Source: Vibrio sp. YMD68
Lineage (GTDB): Bacteria; Pseudomonadota; Gammaproteobacteria; Enterobacterales; Vibrionaceae
Length of the DNA stretch: 64,000 nt
Reading direction: 5' to 3'
Assembly (NCBI RefSeq): GCF_029958905.1
Contig: NZ_CP124615.1
Location: 104,228 to 168,227 of the forward strand
Made by a program: the position numbers and the translations under genes. The notes below the pieces were generated by a model that was given only the letters and a program-made list of their open reading frames with translations, had not been told where the DNA came from and searched no databases. Shown here one piece after another: positions 41,025 through 51,815 of the stretch. Each line of letters begins with the position of its first letter. Position 1 is the first letter of the stretch.

Positions 41025-43963
41025 CCAAAGGTGTAATTACCGGCAAGTTGGATATGACGCCATGCGACTGGAGATAAACCCGCTATCAGATTCACCACTT
41101 CCTGATTACCTTCTTGCTCAAACTTTTCAATCAGATTGGATAGCAAGGCTGAGTTATAATAAATGATGCAGTTAGCAATAATTCTCGCACAATCATTCCA
41201 CTGATCTATCTGATAATCATTGCCTCCACGGAATTGATTTCCATTGATTGACGCAATAGCTCGACGTAGTTGGTGGTAGGCTTCGCCACGGTTCAAAGCT
41301 TGCTGAACAAACTGTCGCAGGACTTTATCGTCAACATAATCGAGGATATAGAGGCATTTAATGATTCGGTCATACTCTCTAAGTGCGGCTAAGGTTCGAC
41401 TGTTCTGTTTGCCGTTCGACAGCTTGGTAATGATCGTACTTTGTGTCGTTGTCTTACGACTTAATGAGCAAATGATCCTTTGAATATTTTCCCACTCACG
41501 TTTGATTAGTGAGGTGTTAAACGGTCGGCGCAGCTTTAATGATACGGCCTCTCCATGCTCTATTTCGAACAAATCATGGAAGACATATTTAAACTTGGCG
41601 TATCGTGGAGCGAATTGGTAACCAAATAAGTCAAGGATCGCAAAGTTGACATTATTGACCCCATGAGTATCGGTTGCTAACGCTTTAGGCTGAATATCGC
41701 TGCTATTGTTATAGAGCAAATCAAAAGCATGATGTCCTTCATACTCGTTAGCTGAAATGATCTTGGTGTTGACAGGGACATGGTTTGACACCAACGTAAG
41801 GGCGGATACTCCTTTGCCTTTACGGAAGTATTTTGCTGAAAATCGAGCCTTGAATGTATTGATGCGGCAGGCATGCTTTTGACCATCAATACTACCAAAA
41901 GGGGTGGACTCGTTGATCGTGTAATGTTTAAAGATCGGAAGTTTTGCCAGAGCATCCGAGATCACATCATTGGCATCGCTTGTCGTCTCCGGCCGAATGT
42001 ATCCATCATTTACGGCTCTCAGAACACCAATGGCTCGATCAGATATCGATGACATATGATGCAATCCATAATTAGAGCCATTGCCAAAGATACAAGCGAG
42101 TAAGTCTTCTTCTCTCGCCTTACTTCCTAGCTTTTTAGTTCCGATACTTTTGAAGGCATCTAAGTAACCGGTTCTCTGATTAACGTAATCCATGATTTCG
42201 ATAATACCCATATGTTGAAGTTGGTTGTAAATCGGGTTATCAAGATCGTCTTTCCAACGCTTATTAGCTAACTTCCAAGTGAGCTGATTGGTGCGAGGTT
42301 GATGGATAACAAAATCATTGGCTCCATCATTGATATTGCGGCTGACTTGAGCCATTTTGTGACGCACGGATTTTGTTAATGTCGCAAGGGTTTGCTCGAT
42401 AGGAGCAATCAACTTATCTAACCCTGTATTGGCAACAAGATTTTCATTTTTTTTCCATTCAGTTATAGGGATAAGATCATCTTCGAGACGTTTGTTTTTC
42501 GCACTTTCGTTGACAAATATATGGTTGCTATCAAGCATTCGAGAGACTTTCTGGTACAAGTAATATTCAAAACGTCGATAGTTAACGCCTTCCTTATCAA
42601 CGATATAGTCTTTGTCCTGCTTAAGAAGTAACCTTTGGTCGGCAGTACAAAGGTGCTTTTCTTTTTGAAGCTCTGATTTTGCTATTTGTAATTGCGTAGA
42701 AAGTAATGTCTGACCTGGTTCACATTCAATATCTATCGCTAGAAAAAGAGGCCTAATCGAGTTTGAAATCTTTCTATATTGGCTGTCAATGTGTTGCCAT
42801 TCGTACTGTCGCTTATCAAAATTTTCCTTATTTAAGTGCTGACTAATGAGCTGGATTTCATCTTTGGAGAGCTTTTCAAAGGCATTTTGCCGAATATCAC
42901 CAAATTGAGTCTGGTCACTGACGGAGTCATCGACAAAGAGTCCAAGGAGGTGACCGGCGTGGGTCAACTTGTCTCTAACCACTTCAAGCTCATCTGCAAT
43001 CCGTTGTTTAGCAGCGGCAGAGGCGGATTCCCTTTGTTTTCTGGTCACATACTGAAACGCGGTGACTAACTTATCATTCGTTTCTTGATAACGGAAAAAC
43101 AAGTAACACACGATATATAGCATCCCTTGCCATTCAGGAAAACGACGGATCTTATACAGGGATTGGTGCCGAATAATGGACGCGTAGTACGTTAAGTTCC
43201 CTTGCGATAGCCCGAGTTCATTGATGAGCCCCTTTATCTCTTGATACACACTTTTTATTGTACTGTGTGTTTCAATTTCACGCATAAGTTCCGATGGGGT
43301 GAAGTCTTTCGCTGAGCCTTTCTGCGCTGAAAGTTGATTCAAGCGCCCTTTGGTATGCAGTATTTTTTTAAGTTGCATACGAGTGGTATCTGACATGGAA
43401 CTTGAGAGAATAGACTCTGTCCTCTGCCTCTCACTGGCTAGGACGGACGTGATCATGGTTTGTAATGTTGAATAACCGGCTAAGCCAATGCGTTTTTGGC
43501 CAAAGAAGGCTAAGCATTCATCAAAAATATACTTGGGATAAGTACAGATCGTTGCCACATCTTGTAGGCGTTCTAACAACGATTTCTCATCCACCTTAGA
43601 GAGTCGAGTAAAACCAAGGATTTCGTACATCTTCAATATCAATGTTGCTCGAGTACTTTTGGCAATAAGCGGGTATTTGGGCTTTCTGTTTGGAAAGTAA
43701 GTTGCATAAAGGTAATCGACATCTTGTTTGACATCTCGCAATCTGAACTTCGGTACGACTGGCTTAGCTCGGAAGTACCCAATAAGAAGTAGTAAATAGA
43801 TTCGAGTTTCAACTTTACTCAAGGTTGATAGCACCTTCTCTATACGGGGATCTACCGAAAAGTACTCTTCCCGCTCACTTTGATTAAAGACAGGGCGTGA
43901 ATACAGCTCATGGATCTCTTGATCTGTCAGAATTTGAATTCGGCTTGGCTTAACAGTTTGCAT
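40937..43963 (-). CDS. tnpA: TnpA, Tn3-family transposase
   Basis: 1008 residues, full length for the family. The C-terminal catalytic region contains the DDE residues: D in 'PFGSIDGQKHA', D in 'ALATDTHGVNNVNF' and E in 'QALNRGEAYHQLRRAI'. It catalyses replicative transposition into 5-bp-duplicated targets. Divergent from tnpR with a putative res site between. No frameshift seen. Confidence 0.95.
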   Translation of the reverse strand: MQTVKPSRIQILTDQEIHELYSRPVFNQSEREEYFSVDPRIEKVLSTLSKVETRIYLLLLIGYFRAKPVVPKFRLRDVKQDVDYLYATYFPNRKPKYPLIAKSTRATLILKMYEILGFTRLSKVDEKSLLERLQDVATICTYPKYIFDECLAFFGQKRIGLAGYSTLQTMITSVLASERQRTESILSSSMSDTTRMQLKKILHTKGRLNQLSAQKGSAKDFTPSELMREIETHSTIKSVYQEIKGLINELGLSQGNLTYYASIIRHQSLYKIRRFPEWQGMLYIVCYLFFRYQETNDKLVTAFQYVTRKQRESASAAAKQRIADELEVVRDKLTHAGHLLGLFVDDSVSDQTQFGDIRQNAFEKLSKDEIQLISQHLNKENFDKRQYEWQHIDSQYRKISNSIRPLFLAIDIECEPGQTLLSTQLQIAKSELQKEKHLCTADQRLLLKQDKDYIVDKEGVNYRRFEYYLYQKVSRMLDSNHIFVNESAKNKRLEDDLIPITEWKKNENLVANTGLDKLIAPIEQTLATLTKSVRHKMAQVSRNINDGANDFVIHQPRTNQLTWKLANKRWKDDLDNPIYNQLQHMGIIEIMDYVNQRTGYLDAFKSIGTKKLGSKAREEDLLACIFGNGSNYGLHHMSSISDRAIGVLRAVNDGYIRPETTSDANDVISDALAKLPIFKHYTINESTPFGSIDGQKHACRINTFKARFSAKYFRKGKGVSALTLVSNHVPVNTKIISANEYEGHHAFDLLYNNSSDIQPKALATDTHGVNNVNFAILDLFGYQFAPRYAKFKYVFHDLFEIEHGEAVSLKLRRPFNTSLIKREWENIQRIICSLSRKTTTQSTIITKLSNGKQNSRTLAALREYDRIIKCLYILDYVDDKVLRQFVQQALNRGEAYHQLRRAIASINGNQFRGGNDYQIDQWNDCARIIANCIIYYNSALLSNLIEKFEQEGNQEVVNLIAGLSPVAWRHIQLAGNYTFGIQKDNIVLEKLLENLEPWREDSMVELVA

Positions 43964-44155
43964 CGTTCTCCTTTTTCTCTATCAGCCCAAGTGAAAGGTC
44001 ATCATACTAGAGGTAAGATTGTACAATCGATGTTTTATGTGAAATTTAAGTATACTTATAAGTCATAAGTAAAAATTGACACGAAAAGCACATTTGTCAT
44101 AACCTATTTGTCATACAAGTTTAGATCATAACCTAAATGTCACCTTGAGGAACTT
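43964..44155. promoter_or_regulatory. Putative res site / divergent promoter region
   Basis: 192 bp between tnpA and tnpR. It contains the palindrome AAGTATACTT (44048-44057), a candidate crossover site, and repeated motifs TTTGTCATAACCTA / ATCATAACCTAAATGTCA (44092-44142) that could be resolvase-binding subsites. Placement is standard for Tn3-family res; the exact subsites are inferred. Confidence 0.6.
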
Positions 44156-44797
44156 ATGTACATCTTTGGATACTTAAGAGCATCAACTTCTGATCAGAAT
44201 GCAAAGCGTGCTCAGAAAGCTTTGCAGGAGTTTGTACAGCAAAAGGGCTTTCGAATAGCGGGTTGGTATATTGAGAATGAATCGGGAGCTTCTTTACAAA
44301 GACCAGAGCTTCTTCGATTGCTTGATGATGCGGCAATTGGTGATGCAATCATCATAGAGCAAATTGATCGTCTTTCTCGTCTTGATGAAGAAAGCTGGTT
44401 CACATTGAAAGAAATGCTGCACGAAAAAGAACTCAAGGTGATTAGTCTGGATTTACCAACCAGTCATGTTGCATTCTCTCCCCAAATCACCGATGAATTT
44501 ACCGGTTCGATGATCAAAGCAATAAATAGCATGATGATGGATATGCTAGCTGCTATCGCAAGAAAAGATTACCAAGATCGCCGTCGTCGTCAGGCTGAAG
44601 GAATAAAGAAAGCCAAAGAGGAAGGTAAATACAGAGGACGGCAAGCTGACTCTGATCTACACGAAAAGATCTATCAGCTACGAGTTATCAACGGGTTAAG
44701 TATCAGTGATACCGCAAAGTTGACAAATGTGTCTACTAGAACGGTGATTCGAGTAGCTCAAAAGTTGGCAAGTGAGCGTTCTGTGGCAGTAATTTAA
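44156..44797 (+). CDS. tnpR: TnpR, serine resolvase
   Basis: 213 residues. N-terminal catalytic domain 'YLRASTSDQNA' with nucleophile Ser10, 'IIIEQIDRLSRL' helix, and a C-terminal helix-turn-helix ('ISDTAKLTNVSTRTVIRV'). Resolves cointegrates at res. Complete. Confidence 0.92.
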   Translation: MYIFGYLRASTSDQNAKRAQKALQEFVQQKGFRIAGWYIENESGASLQRPELLRLLDDAAIGDAIIIEQIDRLSRLDEESWFTLKEMLHEKELKVISLDLPTSHVAFSPQITDEFTGSMIKAINSMMMDMLAAIARKDYQDRRRRQAEGIKKAKEEGKYRGRQADSDLHEKIYQLRVINGLSISDTAKLTNVSTRTVIRVAQKLASERSVAVI

Positions 44798-44820
44798 CCA
44801 TTTCATACGGAGAGACCAAC

Positions 44821-45124
44821 ATGGCTGTAACTGTATTAGGTATCGGCCTGATAAAAATGGGGTTGCACTCCATGAAGCTGCTCACAAAGGTAATATTGTC
44901 CTTTGTAAACCCAAAATAAGTCGCGCTAAACTATTGGAAACCTTAGCATACAAACCACCGTGTTTAATTGGAAGTTGTAGCAGCGCTTATTTTTGGGTTC
45001 GGACCTTGAAAAAGTAGGATATGAAGTTCGACCTATTGCTCCAACGTTTGTCTCTCCTTATCGGTTATCAGGCCGAACAAAAAAATGATGCAACTCACGC
45101 TCAAAGGATTTGTGAAGCGGTTTA
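44821..45124 (+). pseudogene. IS110-family transposase N-terminal remnant
   Basis: The three-frame reading gives MAVTVLGIGLIKMGLH, then 'NIVLCKPKISRAKLLETLAY' and 'LEKVGYEVRPIAPTFVSPYR ... NDATHAQRICEAV', the usual N-terminal order of IS110 DEDD transposases, interrupted by several frameshifts and cut short. Inactive relic. Confidence 0.75.
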
Positions 45125-45149
45125 ACGCCCTCATATAAAATCAAACACC

Positions 45150-45956
45150 TAAATAGCTGATCCGAATACTGCTACATTTTCGCGATACCGTGTCCGTTGC
45201 CAGGAAAAGGCGAAACGGTTTCCCTAAAATGCCATACCTTGCCAAGAAGTTCCCGCATGTTTCGGCAACTGTGATTACAGGTTACCGTTTCATGTAGTGC
45301 CAACCATAAGCGCTCTATCTTGTTGACCCAAGGTGAGTATACCGGTTGAAACAACAACCTGAACTTGGGGTTGCTCTTGAGCCAAGCCAGGGTTTTACGG
45401 CTCTTGTGAATGATGTAATTATCCAGAATTAGCGTGATAGTTTTGGCTTTGCGGTAATGTCGTTTGAGCTTTTCCAGCACTGTAATAAACAGCTCCGATG
45501 CCTTGCTGGCGCTGCTCACATAAAGCACTTTTCCTGTTTTGGTATGTAGCGCTCCTGCCAAGTAGTGCTTGCGGTTGTTACCCGGGGTGACAACACGTTT
45601 TTGCTGCCCTTTGGGCATCCAGTCCGCCCCGATTTCTCTGATTTCAGTCCATCGATGCCACATTGGGTGTACCAGCCCAACCATCGGCCTATGCTGGAGC
45701 GGGCTGCGCCGGTGATGTGCTGAACTTGGGTAACCGGCAGCCCTTGATGCAACATCAACATCGCCATCAGACGCCTGGCAAAGTGCTTATCGTTGGTTTT
45801 TTGAATCAATTTTTGCATGCGCTCAGCGCGGCATAGTGGTGCTAAGATAGCCATTCTCAGTCCTCAGCGAGTGGTGGGTTTGTTTGGCGATAGATCTGAT
45901 CGCTCAAACAGGACTGAGTTCCCTTCCTGTGATCTACTATTTGGAATAGCTATTTA
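45150..45956 (-). mobile_element. IS630-family insertion sequence, degenerate
   Basis: Imperfect terminal inverted repeats AATAGCTGATCCGAATACT-like (45151 onward) and its complement ending at 45954, flanked by TA on each side as expected for IS630. About 807 bp, shorter than full-length members; the transposase is broken. Confidence 0.75.
45172..45854 (-). pseudogene. IS630-family transposase, frameshifted and internally deleted
   Basis: N-terminal helix-turn-helix part (45516-45854: 'RLMAMLMLHQGLPVTQVQHI ... RSSIGRWL') and C-terminal DDE part (45172-45684: 'TITLILDNYIIHKSRKTLAWL', 'VNKIERLWLALHE') lie in different frames that overlap; the segment expected between them is missing. Confidence 0.82.
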
Positions 45957-45959
45957 GCG

Positions 45960-46418
45960 TAGCTCGCAAGTAGGACGTTCGCTTATACTGTGATAGGGGT
46001 ATAGGGGGGCCATAAGCCCCATAGTGTATATGGTTAACTGGTAGCGATGATACACCACAATGGCCTAACCTGTTGATAATAATGAAAATTGCAACATCAT
46101 GACTTTAAGCGCCGATTAATGCAAGGCAGACAAGCGCATGGCTTAATGTTGCACGAGATCGGAAAGTGAACTTGAATAATTCTAGTGTTCTGATAGCAAA
46201 GCAAATGCATCAAAACCAGTTATTATCTGTGGACTCTATTTTGTGAGTCTATTTCGATTTTTTGCGTTACCTTCTATCGATATTTATCTCTCTGAGACCG
46301 GCTATTTTGGTTTTCATTTTTTGGATAAGATGAGAGTTCTTTCTTTGTAGAAAATAAAGTGCAAACAGGTCAGATCAGTTGATTCAAGCCCCAATATCCT
46401 AGCAATGTTTGCTTAAAA
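45960..46418. other. Non-coding stretch upstream of the OmpA-like gene
   Basis: No open frame of note. A GGGG...CCCC hairpin lies near 45998-46020. It should hold the promoter of the surface cassette, but I see no convincing -35/-10 pair. Confidence 0.4.
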
Positions 46419-47492
<1,074 letters not shown>

Positions 47493-47503
47493 GTTGTATT
47501 ATT

Positions 47504-50500
47504 ATGAATAAATATTTTAAAACTTTATTTTTAGTGGTGGTTTTTCCACTACTAACGTTAATAGCCGGTTGTAATTCAGAAGGTGCTTTCTCTGAATCAA
47601 CCATAAAATTAGAACGTATTGACATCGTCGCATCGCCGATAACAACGAGAGGTGCGAGTCAACTGACACTTGCAGTAGGTAACAAGCAACCTTTCGAAGC
47701 GGTTGGTCACTACTCTGATGGCTCATCTCGCACATTGACGGATTTAAACGTGAGTGATTGGCACACAAGCGACCCTGATGTAGGACGCTTTGATGAGCCA
47801 GGAGTATTTACTGCGACTAACGTGGGTAATACGACCCTCACAGCCACGAAGGATGGCGTGACCAGTAATACGGTGGATGTGAATGTGTCGGCAGCGGTCA
47901 TTACATCGATTCAAGTGACGCCTTCGCCGGTCAACGTAGCAAAAGGTCAGACTCAGCAGTTAACTGCAACAGCGACATTCAGTGATGCGACGTCCTCTGA
48001 CGTGTCTAACTCAGTGACGTGGACTCCTATCGATACGGCGACTGCTACTGTGTCGGCAGCGGGTTTATTGTCTGCGGTTGAGGTGGGTAATACGACCCTC
48101 ACAGCCACGAAGGATGGCGTGACCAGTAATACGGTGGATGTGAATGTGTCGGCAGCGGTCATTACATCGATTCAAGTGACGCCTTCGCCGGTCAACGTAG
48201 CAAAAGGTCAGACTCAGCAGTTAACTGCAACAGCGACATTCAGTGATGCGACGTCCTCTGACGTGTCTAACTCAGTGACGTGGACTCCTATCGATACGGC
48301 GACTGCTACTGTGTCGGCAGCGGGTTTATTGTCTGCGGTTGAGGTGGGTAATACGACCCTCACAGCCACGAAGGATGGCGTGACCAGTAATACGGTGGAT
48401 GTGAATGTGTCGGCAGCGGTCATTACATCGATTCAAGTGACGCCTTCGCCGGTCAACGTAGCAAAAGGTCAGACTCAGCAGTTAACTGCAACAGCGACAT
48501 TCAGTGATGCGACGTCCTCTGACGTGTCTAACTCAGTGACGTGGACTCCTATCGATACGGCGACTGCTACTGTGTCGGCAGCGGGTTTATTGTCTGCGGT
48601 TGAGGTGGGTAATACGACCCTCACAGCCACGAAGGATGGCGTGACCAGTAATACGGTGGATGTGAATGTGTCGGCAGCGGTCATTACATCGATTCAAGTG
48701 ACGCCTTCGCCGGTCAACGTAGCAAAAGGTCAGACTCAGCAGTTAACTGCAACAGCGACATTCAGTGATGCGACGTCCTCTGACGTGTCTAACTCAGTGA
48801 CGTGGACTCCTATCGATACGGCGACTGCTACTGTGTCGGCAGCGGGTTTATTGTCTGCGGTTGAGGTGGGTAATACGACCCTCACAGCCACGAAGGATGG
48901 CGTGACCAGTAATACGGTGGATGTGAATGTGTCGGCAGCGGTCATTACATCGATTCAAGTGACGCCTTCGCCGGTCAACGTAGCAAAAGGTCAGACTCAG
49001 CAGTTAACTGCAACAGCGACATTCAGTGATGCGACGTCCTCTGACGTGTCTAACTCAGTGACGTGGACTCCTATCGATACGGCGACTGCTACTGTGTCGG
49101 CAGCGGGTTTATTGTCTGCGGTTGAGGTGGGTAATACGACCCTCACAGCCACGAAGGATGGCGTGACCAGTAATACGGTGGATGTGAATGTGTCGGCAGC
49201 GGTCATTACATCGATTCAAGTGACGCCTTCGCCGGTCAACGTAGCAAAAGGTCAGACTCAGCAGTTAACTGCAACAGCGACATTCAGTGATGCGACGTCC
49301 TCTGACGTGTCTAACTCAGTGACGTGGACTCCTATCGATACGGCGACTGCTACTGTGTCGGCAGCGGGTTTATTGTCTGCGGTTGAGGTGGGTAATACGA
49401 CCCTCACAGCCACGAAGGATGGCGTGACCAGTAATACGGTGGATGTGAATGTGTCGGCAGCGGTCATTACATCGATTCAAGTGACGCCTTCGCCGGTCAA
49501 CGTAGCAAAAGGTCAGACTCAGCAGTTAACTGCAACAGCGACATTCAGTGATGCGACGTCCTCTGACGTGTCTAACTCAGTGACGTGGACTCCTATCGAT
49601 ACGGCGACTGCTACTGTGTCGGCAGCGGGTTTATTGTCTGCGGTTGAGGTGGGTAATACGACCCTCACAGCCACGAAGGATGGCGTGACCAGTAATACGG
49701 TGGATGTGAATGTGTCGGCAGCGGTCATTACATCGATTCAAGTGACGCCTTCGCCGGTCAACGTAGCAAAAGGTCAGACTCAGCAGTTAACTGCAACAGC
49801 GACATTCAGTGATGCGACGTCCTCTGACGTGTCTAACTCAGTGACGTGGACTCCTATCGATACGGCGACTGCTACTGTGTCGGCAGCGGGTTTATTGTCT
49901 GCGGTTGAGGTGGGTAATACGACCCTCACAGCCACGAAGGATGGCGTGACCAGTAATACGGTGGATGTGAATGTGTCGGCAGCGGTCATTACATCGATTC
50001 AAGTGACGCCTTCGCCGGTCAACGTAGCAAAAGGTCAGACTCAGCAGTTAACTGCAACAGCGACATTCAGTGATGCGACGTCCTCTGACGTGTCTAACTC
50101 AGTGACGTGGACTCCTATCGATACGGCGACTGCTACTGTGTCGGCAGCGGGTTTATTGTCTGCGGTTGAGGTGGGTAATACGACCCTCACAGCCACGAAG
50201 GATGGCGTGACCAGTAATACGGTGGATGTGAATGTGTCGGCAGCGGTCATTACATCGATTCAAGTGACGCCTTCGCCGGTCAACGTAGCAAAAGGTCAGA
50301 CTCAGCAGTTAACTGCAACAGCGACATTCAGTGATGCGACGTCCTCTGACGTGTCTAACTCAGTGACGTGGACTCCTATCGATACGGCGACTGCTACTGT
50401 GTCGGCAGCGGGTTTATTGTCTGCGGTTGAGGTGGGTAATACGACCCTCACAGCCACGAAGGATGGCGTGACCAGTAATACGGTGGATGTGAATGTGTCG

Positions 50501-51724
50501 GCAGCGGTCATTACATCGATTCAAGTGACGCCTTCGCCGGTCAACGTAGCAAAAGGTCAGACTCAGCAGTTAACTGCAACAGCGACATTCAGTGATGCGA
50601 CGTCCTCTGACGTGTCTAACTCAGTGACGTGGACTCCTATCGATACGGCGACTGCTACTGTGTCGGCAGCGGGTTTATTGTCTGCGGTTGAGGTGGGTAA
50701 TACGACCCTCACAGCCACGAAGGATGGCGTGACCAGTAATACGGTGGATGTGAATGTGTCGGCAGCGGTCATTACATCGATTCAAGTGACGCCTTCGCCG
50801 GTCAACGTAGCAAAAGGTCAGACTCAGCAGTTAACTGCAACAGCGACATTCAGTGATGCGACGTCCTCTGACGTGTCTAACTCAGTGACGTGGACTCCTA
50901 TCGATACGGCGACTGCTACTGTGTCGGCAGCGGGTTTATTGTCTGCGGTTGAGGTGGGTAATACGACCCTCACAGCCACGAAGGATGGCGTGACCAGTAA
51001 TACGGTGGATGTGAATGTGTCGGCAGCGGTCATTACATCGATTCAAGTGACGCCTTCGCCGGTCAACGTAGCAAAAGGTCAGACTCAGCAGTTAACTGCA
51101 ACAGCGACATTCAGTGATGCGACGTCCTCTGACGTGTCTAACTCAGTGACGTGGGCTCCTATCGATACAGCTACGGCAACCGTGTCATCAACAGGGTTAT
51201 TGTCTGCGGTTGAATCGGGTAATACGACCCTCACGGCCACGAAGGATGGCGTGACCAGTAATACGGTGGATGTGAATGTGTGTAGTACTTTGGCTGGTCC
51301 ATGTATTGAACTCTTCGATACAGGTAGTGGTAAGTTGTTTACCAATTCACCGTCAAAGGCCTACTTAGACAGCATTGGCGGTAGTGCTACAGACGGTACT
51401 AATACTGAAAATGGAACTTACGGCCCAAGTGGTGATTTCTACCGATTCAACTGGACTAACGCAAATGCACTATGTACTACCTACAACACCCTTAGTCTCG
51501 GCGGACGAACTAACTGGCGTTTAGCGACAAGAGACGAGTTAAAAGTGGAGCTATACGACGCATCTGGTAATATGTTTACCGCGCGCGGTTGGCCGACCTT
51601 CCTCTTCTATTGGTCGGCGACGCCTGATGGTTCTGTCTATTACTACGTGGGCCTCGACACTGGCGCTGTCTTCAGCCTCAATCCGATCAACACGCTCTAC
51701 GCATCCTGCGTCTCAAATCCTTAA
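47504..51724 (+). CDS. DGR target: giant Ig-repeat surface lipoprotein with variable lectin-like domain
   Basis: 1406 residues from ATG 47504. Signal peptide with lipobox LIAGC (Cys near residue 24), so an outer-membrane lipoprotein. One divergent Ig-like module, then 13 tandem 87-residue Big_2-like modules ('ITSIQVTPSPVNVAKGQTQQ ... GVTSNTVDVNV'), and a C-terminal domain of about 145 residues ('GRTNWRLATRDELKVEL ... YWSATPDGS ... YASCVS') of DUF1566/Lcl type, related to C-type-lectin-like DGR targets such as Legionella LdtA. The variable residues lie in its last 45 positions. The repeats act as a stalk that presents the variable tip. Confidence 0.92.
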   Translation: MNKYFKTLFLVVVFPLLTLIAGCNSEGAFSESTIKLERIDIVASPITTRGASQLTLAVGNKQPFEAVGHYSDGSSRTLTDLNVSDWHTSDPDVGRFDEPGVFTATNVGNTTLTATKDGVTSNTVDVNVSAAVITSIQVTPSPVNVAKGQTQQLTATATFSDATSSDVSNSVTWTPIDTATATVSAAGLLSAVEVGNTTLTATKDGVTSNTVDVNVSAAVITSIQVTPSPVNVAKGQTQQLTATATFSDATSSDVSNSVTWTPIDTATATVSAAGLLSAVEVGNTTLTATKDGVTSNTVDVNVSAAVITSIQVTPSPVNVAKGQTQQLTATATFSDATSSDVSNSVTWTPIDTATATVSAAGLLSAVEVGNTTLTATKDGVTSNTVDVNVSAAVITSIQVTPSPVNVAKGQTQQLTATATFSDATSSDVSNSVTWTPIDTATATVSAAGLLSAVEVGNTTLTATKDGVTSNTVDVNVSAAVITSIQVTPSPVNVAKGQTQQLTATATFSDATSSDVSNSVTWTPIDTATATVSAAGLLSAVEVGNTTLTATKDGVTSNTVDVNVSAAVITSIQVTPSPVNVAKGQTQQLTATATFSDATSSDVSNSVTWTPIDTATATVSAAGLLSAVEVGNTTLTATKDGVTSNTVDVNVSAAVITSIQVTPSPVNVAKGQTQQLTATATFSDATSSDVSNSVTWTPIDTATATVSAAGLLSAVEVGNTTLTATKDGVTSNTVDVNVSAAVITSIQVTPSPVNVAKGQTQQLTATATFSDATSSDVSNSVTWTPIDTATATVSAAGLLSAVEVGNTTLTATKDGVTSNTVDVNVSAAVITSIQVTPSPVNVAKGQTQQLTATATFSDATSSDVSNSVTWTPIDTATATVSAAGLLSAVEVGNTTLTATKDGVTSNTVDVNVSAAVITSIQVTPSPVNVAKGQTQQLTATATFSDATSSDVSNSVTWTPIDTATATVSAAGLLSAVEVGNTTLTATKDGVTSNTVDVNVSAAVITSIQVTPSPVNVAKGQTQQLTATATFSDATSSDVSNSVTWTPIDTATATVSAAGLLSAVEVGNTTLTATKDGVTSNTVDVNVSAAVITSIQVTPSPVNVAKGQTQQLTATATFSDATSSDVSNSVTWTPIDTATATVSAAGLLSAVEVGNTTLTATKDGVTSNTVDVNVSAAVITSIQVTPSPVNVAKGQTQQLTATATFSDATSSDVSNSVTWAPIDTATATVSSTGLLSAVESGNTTLTATKDGVTSNTVDVNVCSTLAGPCIELFDTGSGKLFTNSPSKAYLDSIGGSATDGTNTENGTYGPSGDFYRFNWTNANALCTTYNTLSLGGRTNWRLATRDELKVELYDASGNMFTARGWPTFLFYWSATPDGSVYYYVGLDTGAVFSLNPINTLYASCVSNP
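47891..51283 (+). repeat. 13 tandem copies of a 261-bp coding repeat
   Basis: Period exactly 261 bp (87 codons). The first 12 copies look identical to the base on reading; copy 13 (51023-51283) diverges in its second half. Such arrays change length by recombination, altering stalk length in frame. Confidence 0.95.
51580..51715 (+). repeat. DGR variable repeat (VR)
   Basis: 136 bp aligning to 52491-52626 with no gaps. Codons that are AAC/AAT in the template read TTC, CTC, TTC, GTC, TAC, GGC, GAC, ACT, GCT, TTC, CTC, CTC here. One change (51687, T for template G) is not at an adenine. The last bases contain ACGCA-TCC-TGCGT, a small hairpin, in the position of an initiation-of-mutagenic-homing signal. 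Confidence 0.95.
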
Positions 51725-51772
51725 AGTTGAGCGTTTAGAGTTTAACGTTTTAGTTTTTAATTTTAATTTTTG

Positions 51773-51801
51773 AAGTGCCAGAGTTGCATCTGGCACTTTT
51801 T
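51773..51801 (+). terminator. Hairpin downstream of VR, terminator or DGR homing hairpin
   Basis: Perfect 10-bp stem AAGTGCCAGA / TCTGGCACTT with loop GTTGCA, followed by TTT. DGRs such as that of BPP-1 need a hairpin/cruciform shortly after VR; this one starts 57 bp after VR, so it may serve as terminator, homing element or both. Confidence 0.7.
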
Positions 51802-51815
51802 AGGAGGGAAGATAA

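Noticed and set aside
42836..43069. Plus-strand frame inside tnpA
   Set aside because: Antisense to the transposase with no start signals.
45990..46140. Possible integron attC or attachment site upstream of the OmpA-like gene
   Set aside because: No R/L core boxes (GTTRRRY-type) or integrase gene; only a short GGGG/CCCC hairpin.
47891..51283. Regular repeat array considered as CRISPR
   Set aside because: Units are 261 bp, contiguous, coding and identical, with no spacers and no cas genes.
47953..51345. A row of identical minus-strand frames of 69 codons, one per repeat
   Set aside because: They are the antisense shadow of the 261-bp coding repeats; the plus-strand frame has signal peptide, lipobox and domain logic.
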